Below, piece by piece: positions 19,483 through 24,433 of a stretch of DNA of 24,433 nt. Location of the stretch: positions 1 through 24,433 of the IMG/VR virus record IMGVR_UViG_3300022902_000074, one strand, 5' to 3'. The translations under genes and the position numbers were made by a program. The notes beneath the pieces were generated by a model. It did no database searches and was not told where the DNA came from. It saw only the letters and a list, made by a program, of their open reading frames with translations. How positions within the stretch are numbered: position 1 is the first letter of the stretch; the number at the start of each line of letters is the position of its first letter. Source of the stretch: a virus.

Positions 19483-20432
19483 TTTTTCTCCCTATAACCA
19501 TATACATCTTCACTGATCGCACCGTTATTCTTACATATACTCAAATAATTACATTCAAACGGATGCAAACACCCTGTACCGTTCTGAATCCATAGATCTC
19601 TCTCAATACACCCTTTGATATTATCGGCAATCATCCGGTAATACCTCACCATTTCATCAACATCGATCTCAGCCCTGCCGAATTTCGCGCCAAAGTTTCG
19701 TTTCTCAGGATTATACCCTGGAAAATAGAATTTCGCACGAGCCAGCATATCACGATGACACCTATTTGAATAATCAGGATAAGATTCGTTCTTGAATTTC
19801 CCTGTACGTTTCAAATCAGGTACACGAATAGCCCAAACAGTACCAGTTTTATACTTATCATTAGACATGAAGTAAGTTGCAAGTTTGTATTTGATATAAA
19901 ACAGGTTTATGTAATAAGCAGGGTCACGACCAGTTTTCAATTCAATAAATCCAGAATCATTCTTAGCGTGAAGATCCAAAAACCCTTGTATTTGAGGCTG
20001 ACCATCATTATTGAGTACAAATTTATACTGGCCGACATATTTTTCCTTATACTTATCAACACCGATTAGATCCCGGAACGCTTTCATGATCGCAATGGCC
20101 TTTGCTTGCCACATATAATCAATATCAGAGTTTATATCCAAATAATCTTCGTTCTTAGCACCTGTGAGTAGATATTCAGTAATGTAACTATCCACAGCAC
20201 TACCTATTTTTATAGGATCGGAAGTCTCTTTCTTCTGTATGCCACATATCTGAGCATAATAATACATCTTCGGGCATCGGATGAAGTTAATGATACCTGA
20301 ATGCGATAACGTAGGCTCATTCCGTTCAATGTATTCAACACACCTGAAGATAGTTTTCTTTGAACAGAATCCGGACTTAATGTAGAAGTCACAGGATTTT
20401 TTCTTTTTGTTTTCTTTATATTCGCAGGTCAT
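19479..20432 (-). CDS. Cas4/AddB-like Fe-S PD-(D/E)XK nuclease
   Basis: 317 aa. Nuclease motif: GFLDLHAKNDSGFIELKTG with D153, E164 and K166 as the D-(D/E)xK triad. Fe-S ligands of the Cas4/AddB type are visible as C53 (in IRCPKMYYYA) and C288, C294 and C300 (in CLHPFECNYLSIC). The usual His of motif I is Asp here (IGSAVDSYI, 77-84). Unusually, four further cysteines (3, 14, 23, 31; ending GFC...FRC) precede the nuclease, forming a possible second metal site. Such enzymes resect DNA ends 5'-3' or 3'-5' to give single strands for annealing. It starts 3 nt after the coiled-coil gene; the weak ribosome site suggests coupling. Confidence 0.82.
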   Translation of the reverse strand: MTCEYKENKKKKSCDFYIKSGFCSKKTIFRCVEYIERNEPTLSHSGIINFIRCPKMYYYAQICGIQKKETSDPIKIGSAVDSYITEYLLTGAKNEDYLDINSDIDYMWQAKAIAIMKAFRDLIGVDKYKEKYVGQYKFVLNNDGQPQIQGFLDLHAKNDSGFIELKTGRDPAYYINLFYIKYKLATYFMSNDKYKTGTVWAIRVPDLKRTGKFKNESYPDYSNRCHRDMLARAKFYFPGYNPEKRNFGAKFGRAEIDVDEMVRYYRMIADNIKGCIERDLWIQNGTGCLHPFECNYLSICKNNGAISEDVYGYREKK

Positions 20433-20435
20433 AGT

Positions 20436-20588
20436 TTAGTCTTTGCTTTGTAGTTCAACCTTGCCGGATAAAATATCCTTACGGAGTTCACATAGAAGCT
20501 CAAGAGTATACAATAAATACTTTTCTTCAGTTTCAAGAGCCCTCAATCTATCTTCAATACTTTTAATGTTTTCGTTTAATTCATCCAT
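20436..20588 (-). CDS. 50-aa coiled-coil protein
   Basis: ATG 20588. The ribosome site is unclear, but the gene fits exactly between its neighbours (5 nt and 3 nt gaps). The sequence is one long charged helix (IKSIEDRLRALETEEKYLLY, then LLCELRKDILSGKVEL). Family unknown; possibly a partner of the nuclease encoded next. Confidence 0.55.
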   Translation of the reverse strand: MDELNENIKSIEDRLRALETEEKYLLYTLELLCELRKDILSGKVELQSKD

Positions 20589-20593
20589 AATAT

Positions 20594-20779
20594 TTAGTAT
20601 TCAAAAACTCCGTCATCCTTACCATCATTCCCATAAGTAAATTTAACACACTCAATCATATCCTTCATACTCATATCATTAAAGTAAGCCAGCAATTCAG
20701 ATTTATTCATACCTTTAAGATATTGATCATAAGCGTGTATCCTGAATTCATTTACCTGTTCGGTATCTGTCATAGGCAT
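20594..20779 (-). CDS. 61-aa acidic helical protein, unknown
   Basis: ATG 20779 (MPMTDTEQ) with AAGGATAAATAAT upstream; ATG 20773 is an alternative. The sequence is helical and methionine-rich (FRIHAYDQYLKGMNKSELLAYF, then MKDMIECVKFTYG) with an acidic end. It follows the RHH gene by 1 nt. No family recognised. Confidence 0.6.
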   Translation of the reverse strand: MPMTDTEQVNEFRIHAYDQYLKGMNKSELLAYFNDMSMKDMIECVKFTYGNDGKDDGVFEY

Positions 20780-20780
20780 A

Positions 20781-20936
20781 TTATTTATCCTTACAAAAGA
20801 ACAATACGATTAAAGAATCAATAAATGCAGACAAACTCATGCCTTTTTTATTAGCATGATCCCGGGCCTTATTATGAACAGAGGGCCTCATTGCAACATT
20901 AAACCTTTCCTTCTTTTCAACCTTAAATTTACTCAT
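20781..20936 (-). CDS. ribbon-helix-helix regulator
   Basis: 51 aa. A basic lead (KFKVEKKE) is followed by the RHH pattern: strand RFNVAMRP (11-18), helix SVHNKARDHANKKG (19-32), turn and second helix MSLSAFIDSLIVLF (33-46). RHH proteins bind DNA as dimers through the strand pair. It is the first gene after its own promoter, which carries two direct repeats one helical turn apart, so autorepression is likely. It controls the operon with the Fe-S nuclease. No Shine-Dalgarno sequence is visible before ATG 20936. Confidence 0.72.
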   Translation of the reverse strand: MSKFKVEKKERFNVAMRPSVHNKARDHANKKGMSLSAFIDSLIVLFFCKDK

Positions 20937-20975
20937 AGTTTTAATTAATTATTAGTGAATTAAAATAACGAGAGT

Positions 20976-21005
20976 GTTATATCACATACACAACATATAC
21001 ACAAC
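20976..21005 (-). promoter_or_regulatory. promoter with tandem RHH operator
   Basis: On the minus strand TTGTGT (21004-20999) and TATAAC (20981-20976) are 17 nt apart. Two direct repeats GTTGTGTAT (21005-20997 and 20994-20986) lie 11 bp apart, overlapping the -35 box and spacer. This is the geometry expected for cooperative RHH dimers. The leader to ATG 20936 is about 30 nt of pure A/T. Confidence 0.55.
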
Positions 21006-21083
21006 TTTTATTTTTGAAACAATTGGATTATTTTCGTGAAATGAGACAGGGAGAAGGGGGAGGGTACAAGATGTATGACAAAT

Positions 21084-21380
21084 TTACTGACCGTGCTTAT
21101 GTACAGGCGGTATTTTATCGTGATATTTATACCAGAATATCAGGCCACCAGTTAAAACAGAGAAGAAGAAAAGTATAATCGCTCTAAATATAGTCTTCCA
21201 AAAGGTATCACGTATAGCTTCAACAAACTTCCGGGCATTAACTAAAAAATCTATATCAACATGATCTAACCGCTGTAACTTTTGATGGTCATCATAATGC
21301 TGTTGCCTTTCAACATAAAAAGGCTTGATCTCAGCTTCAAAGGTTTCCTTAATTGCTTCTTTTATTAACTCTTTATTCAT
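21084..21380 (-). CDS. single-pass membrane protein, lysis-cassette type
   Basis: 98 aa. The N-terminal 60 residues are helical and charged (KEAIKETFEAEIKPFYVERQQHYDDHQKLQRL), followed by one strong hydrophobic helix (AIILFFFSVLTGGLIFWYKY, about 67-86) and a His-rich tail. The pattern 'E.I...PFYVE...HY.dH' is familiar from phage membrane proteins located near lysis genes; it is a holin or antiholin/spanin-associated candidate. It lies 2 nt after the lipoprotein gene. No endolysin is visible in the window. Confidence 0.6.
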   Translation of the reverse strand: MNKELIKEAIKETFEAEIKPFYVERQQHYDDHQKLQRLDHVDIDFLVNARKFVEAIRDTFWKTIFRAIILFFFSVLTGGLIFWYKYHDKIPPVHKHGQ

Positions 21381-21382
21381 TA

Positions 21383-21646
21383 TTAATGAGCAATCAATTC
21401 CATACCAGTAGCACCGGCAGAAACTTTCGCAATATCAGTTAATATTTTAGCCATTACACCTGAACTACCAACCTGTTTACCTATTTTCATTTTAAGAACA
21501 CCGGATTTATCTTTTTCAACCACTAACCCATCGATTGATTGCTTACCTAATCGGGAATAAGTGAATTCATCTTCCTTCCAGGTGATACGCGCACAACCAG
21601 CAGAGCAAAACAGTAAACATATGATCAATATTAATAATTTTATCAT
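21383..21646 (-). CDS. small lipoprotein, possible outer spanin-like subunit
   Basis: 87 aa. A signal peptide (LLILIICLLFCSAGC) ends in the lipobox SAGC, so Cys18 would be lipid-modified after cleavage by signal peptidase II. The mature part (ARITWKEDEFTYSRLGKQ, then VGSSGVMAKILTDIAKVSAG) is basic with a C-terminal helix. Next to membrane proteins this could be an outer-membrane spanin component, but it lacks the proline-rich character of Rz1. ATG 21646 overlaps the previous stop as ATGA. Confidence 0.65.
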   Translation of the reverse strand: MIKLLILIICLLFCSAGCARITWKEDEFTYSRLGKQSIDGLVVEKDKSGVLKMKIGKQVGSSGVMAKILTDIAKVSAGATGMELIAH

Positions 21647-21891
21647 GGAGAGGAGTCCTTCTTAGTTGATTTAGCAAAATGATAGCCCATGATCGCGCCA
21701 AGCGGTGTACCTATTAATCCTATAATACCCAATACGACAGACACCAATTCTAACAAATCCGTATCTTCCGGATTCGCAAAGAACCATTTGATCACAGCCA
21801 AAATTAATATAATAATACAGGCTATATAACTTGTTGCAAATAGCATAGTTAAATAAGGCCGTTGAAAATCTCTTAAATTTTGTATAGACAT
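21643..21891 (-). CDS. two-helix membrane protein, holin candidate
   Basis: 82 aa from ATG 21891, with GGAGAAGAA upstream (a further open-frame extension lacks support). Two hydrophobic segments (about 18-37, LFATSYIACIIILILAVIKW, and about 50-72, VSVVLGIIGLIGTPLGAIMGY) are joined by an acidic loop (NPEDTD), with a basic end (AKSTKKDSSP). This is the build of a class II-type holin, and a GYHFAKS end resembles phage '3TM-like' holins. It is directly followed by the lipoprotein and membrane genes and preceded by the fibre gene. Confidence 0.6.
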   Translation of the reverse strand: MSIQNLRDFQRPYLTMLFATSYIACIIILILAVIKWFFANPEDTDLLELVSVVLGIIGLIGTPLGAIMGYHFAKSTKKDSSP

Positions 21892-21924
21892 TTCTTCTCC
21901 ATTAAGGCCAATTCGGATCATTAA

Positions 21925-24433
21925 CTACGGCTTTTTCCGTAGCCTTGTTGTAATTGTTTTTTTAGGCAATTCTTCTCCATAGGCATACGCATGTATTTTA
22001 TATCCCTTGGAATTCATCTGGACACTTTCGACAACATCTCCAACCCTAGAAGGATCATCCGTATCAATATACTCGGTTTCTAATCGTGACATATCAGGTA
22101 ATGGTTTATCATGTTCAGGGATAAATCTGCCATTAGCATCTGTCTTACTCATAGCCCTTACAAACGGATCATTTCTTTCTGCCATCACAACCCACGAAAC
22201 AACATCAGTAGAAAAAATATCTTCACATTCAATATCAAAAGTCGCTCCAATAACTGGACTTGATTTTACCCTGGAAAACCCATCTTGGTTGTGTAAACTT
22301 GTAACAACAGCATTTTGAGTTAATGCTACAAATGTACCGGCCATCATGCTATTTCCACCACCACAAGAATCAATGTCTAAATTAACAGTAGCTTTCCCAT
22401 TAACTAAAGTGGCATTACCTCTATATATTAAATCTATTCTCGGCCCTTCTATTGCCATGTGATATAATAATTTATTATTAGGATCAAGAGGATGGTCTAT
22501 TTTAAACGTCTTTGTTCCTGCTGTAAATTCATTGACAACATTTACAAGACCGCTTGTACCGTCAATAGTCATCCGAGTGGGAACTGACGCACCACTTCCC
22601 ACACCTATTATCATGTCTGCCGCCCCTGCTGTACCCTCCGCATCAACACGAATAAACGCCATCTGCTCAGGGCCAGTATTGCCATACCAAGAAAAACTTC
22701 CAATTATTTCAGTATCAACAAGTGCCTCAACCTTGCCCATTTCCACATAGGGTATTTGATTTGCAGTATGAGAAGAATCTATGGTGATAACCGAACCAGA
22801 AGTAGCAATTTTATTAGGAGTCACAGTTCCAATGCCAACAGCAAAATCATCGCCAGCGACAACCAAACGACTCGTATCAATGGTAAAATCATCACCAGTA
22901 GCCGAACCAAGAGAAATATCTAAAGGTTGGCCTGTATCTTGAGTAATTTGCCCCTCTGAAAAATGCGTACTTGAGCCAAACTCCATATCTCCCGAATTAG
23001 ATATTTTAATTAAATCAGTACCATCAGATTGTTCCCATACAGTCAAAGAAGAAGTTTGAGTTGCATTGCCTTGAAATGAAACTAATATCTGGTCTGCATC
23101 ACCATCAACGCTTAATTTAGCTGTATTATTATGCGTAGTTCCAATCGCAGTATCTTTAGTTGTTGTGTTTTGTACGATTGGATCTGATGCATCGCTAAAT
23201 GCACCACCAGCCGCATCCGCATAGGCGGTTGTCGCTAATTTTGTTGAATTATCACTAGCAGATTGTGTTGTACCTGTCACAGCGCCAGCGATTGTACCAG
23301 TATCAATATTTACATTAGTGGTTGCTTGTGAACCCATACTCCACGCACCGGCAAGCGCAACCGAACCATCAGCAAGTAAATCACCAATAGTGTAATCCTT
23401 ATCAAGAGGCTTTAGTGTTCTGGTAGTGCCTGTAGTTATATTTGTTCCAACATCAAACGCCATCACCTTTGTATTATCAGTGTTATCGAATATATCAAAA
23501 ACATTATCAGCAAATGTAGTCGCAACGCCAGCCGCACCACCTGTTGCTGATTGTGGCGTTGAACCTCTTAAATCCACAGTAGCAACATGGGACCATGTAG
23601 TTCCCATCTGAAACGTAGTCCTACATATCAAGAAACCATTCGAGCTATCAAGTGCAAACTCTCTTGGAATTGTAAATACGTCATAGCTACTTACATCGTT
23701 TTGAGCATCAGCAGATGAATTATAAAAGCCACCAGGAACATTACACATTACTACCTGATGTTCTCCTGTTTTATTTATCACTCCCCATAGAACAAGGTTG
23801 AAATATTTATTATTTGTTATTGTCGCACCTGTGCTATCAGTTGTTATACTGAACAAATCTGTTATTGCCCGGTATCCACTTACAGAAGAATTGACAACAT
23901 GAATGGTGCTTCCAGTTGACGTATCAAAAGCAGGGAAAGTTTGCTTATGCATCTGAAACATTACACCAGAAGTTGAAATAAACTCACTATTACTCGCCCC
24001 TAATGTATAGTAACTTGCAGTTGCGCCATTACCATCGATTCCAGAAAAATACGATGGCCCCAACGCTCTTATCTTTTCGCCTACATGAGACACATGGCCT
24101 TGGCTATCAGTTGTGAATAGTTCATTGTTCCAGTTTTGATTTATAATAGGGCCGCCAGCGGATTGAACAGTTGCCGCAGATTGCACAAAAAAGAATCCTA
24201 TCTTAATATGTTCAGTTGCGGGCCAAGCTGTCGTTGATTTTACGAGTGTAGATGGCGCTGATTGGAGAATGTATATCCAATTACCCTGCGGTGAGGCATC
24301 ACTTCCCACAGTCAGAGCAATGGTATCAGCAGGAGTACAATCATAGGTAGCGATACCAGAAGAAAATTGTGTGGTCAAATCCCCTGTACCTGTTTTCTCA
24401 ATGGACATCGTAACAACAGAACCATTACTCGTC
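21925..24433 (-). CDS. fibre-like phage protein (5' end cut off by window)
   Basis: At least 835 codons; an ATG at 24408 exists, but the frame stays open to the edge and no ribosome site precedes that ATG, so the true start is probably outside. The sequence is Ser/Thr/Gly-rich with repetitive beta-strand character (TTGTTRTLKPLDKDYTIG, GTIAGAVTGTTQSASDNSTK, SGDMEFGSSTHFSEG), typical of trimeric phage fibres. The C-terminal part contains FKIDHPLDPNNKLLYHMAIEGP (key KIDHPLDP.NK.L.H) and YRGNATLVNGKATV, which I recognise as a domain widespread at the ends of phage tail fibres and bacterial surface proteins. It probably functions in host recognition. Followed after 33 nt by the holin candidate. 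Confidence 0.75.
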   Translation of the reverse strand, partial: TSNGSVVTMSIEKTGTGDLTTQFSSGIATYDCTPADTIALTVGSDASPQGNWIYILQSAPSTLVKSTTAWPATEHIKIGFFFVQSAATVQSAGGPIINQNWNNELFTTDSQGHVSHVGEKIRALGPSYFSGIDGNGATASYYTLGASNSEFISTSGVMFQMHKQTFPAFDTSTGSTIHVVNSSVSGYRAITDLFSITTDSTGATITNNKYFNLVLWGVINKTGEHQVVMCNVPGGFYNSSADAQNDVSSYDVFTIPREFALDSSNGFLICRTTFQMGTTWSHVATVDLRGSTPQSATGGAAGVATTFADNVFDIFDNTDNTKVMAFDVGTNITTGTTRTLKPLDKDYTIGDLLADGSVALAGAWSMGSQATTNVNIDTGTIAGAVTGTTQSASDNSTKLATTAYADAAGGAFSDASDPIVQNTTTKDTAIGTTHNNTAKLSVDGDADQILVSFQGNATQTSSLTVWEQSDGTDLIKISNSGDMEFGSSTHFSEGQITQDTGQPLDISLGSATGDDFTIDTSRLVVAGDDFAVGIGTVTPNKIATSGSVITIDSSHTANQIPYVEMGKVEALVDTEIIGSFSWYGNTGPEQMAFIRVDAEGTAGAADMIIGVGSGASVPTRMTIDGTSGLVNVVNEFTAGTKTFKIDHPLDPNNKLLYHMAIEGPRIDLIYRGNATLVNGKATVNLDIDSCGGGNSMMAGTFVALTQNAVVTSLHNQDGFSRVKSSPVIGATFDIECEDIFSTDVVSWVVMAERNDPFVRAMSKTDANGRFIPEHDKPLPDMSRLETEYIDTDDPSRVGDVVESVQMNSKGYKIHAYAYGEELPKKTITTRLRKKP

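Noticed and set aside
22007-23611. Plus-strand open frames inside the fibre gene
   Set aside because: Shadows of the long minus-strand frame with low-complexity Ser/Thr/Pro content.

Overview
The window reads as part of the genome of a tailed double-stranded DNA phage (or a closely related prophage or metagenomic phage contig). The evidence is a terminase large subunit, a head-tail connector-like protein, PKD-domain and fibre-like virion proteins, a membrane/lysis-type cassette, and a compact phage replication-recombination module. The DNA is AT-rich and most genes have GGAG-type ribosome binding sites. A lipobox protein in the lysis-type cassette fits a Gram-negative-type envelope, but the host cannot be named from this sequence. 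No tRNA, rRNA, integrase, transposase or CRISPR array was recognised.

Layout. (1) Positions 1-4416, minus strand: a leftward operon starting at a probable leaderless promoter near 4420. It runs through a 74-aa protein, a gene that appears broken by a -1 frameshift, a cascade of very small overlapping genes, terminase large subunit, a small conserved phage protein, a MazG-like protein and a DUF1353 protein cut by the window edge. (2) Positions 4453-5879: about 1.4 kb without convincing genes, rich in A/T tracts, a dispersed repeated motif and several strong inverted repeats, including a nested 152-nt fold at 5319-5470. At its right end lie paired palindromic operator-like sites and a promoter. 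(3) Positions 5880-8201, plus strand: three virion-type genes (connector-like, lysine-rich unknown, PKD protein). A 442-nt gap ending in a strong intrinsic terminator (8572-8609) follows. (4) Positions 8644-12154, plus strand: a run of thirteen mostly small genes (zinc ribbons, a SLOG/DUF2493 protein with a truncated duplicate behind it, a RadC-type JAMM protein, several unknowns). Three of them share an identical 14-nt leader containing AAAGGCAG. (5) Positions 12157-20936, minus strand: the DNA metabolism block. It encodes an RHH regulator, a Cas4/AddB-like Fe-S nuclease, an SMC/Rad50-like ATPase, a Sak4-like ATPase, an SSB-like acidic-tailed protein, an ERCC4-family nuclease, a Dam-type adenine methyltransferase and a DinG/XPD-type Fe-S helicase. 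(6) Positions 21084-24433, minus strand: a fibre-like protein cut by the window edge, followed by a two-helix membrane protein (holin candidate), a small lipoprotein and a single-helix membrane protein.

How it fits together. The RHH protein probably represses its own promoter through two 9-bp direct repeats one helical turn apart, and so controls the first part of the replication-recombination operon. A second promoter precedes the SMC gene. The two nucleases, SMC and Sak4-like ATPases, SSB-like protein and helicase together look like a self-contained single-strand-annealing or strand-exchange pathway with DNA end processing. The plus-strand small-gene run (8644-12154) is the most accessory-like part and the best place to look for host-takeover or anti-defence functions; that is inference from layout only. 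The most unusual non-coding signals are the nested fold at 5319-5470, the long hairpin at 19296-19370, the GAGCTACA repeat block at 13890-13985 and the conserved 14-nt leaders.
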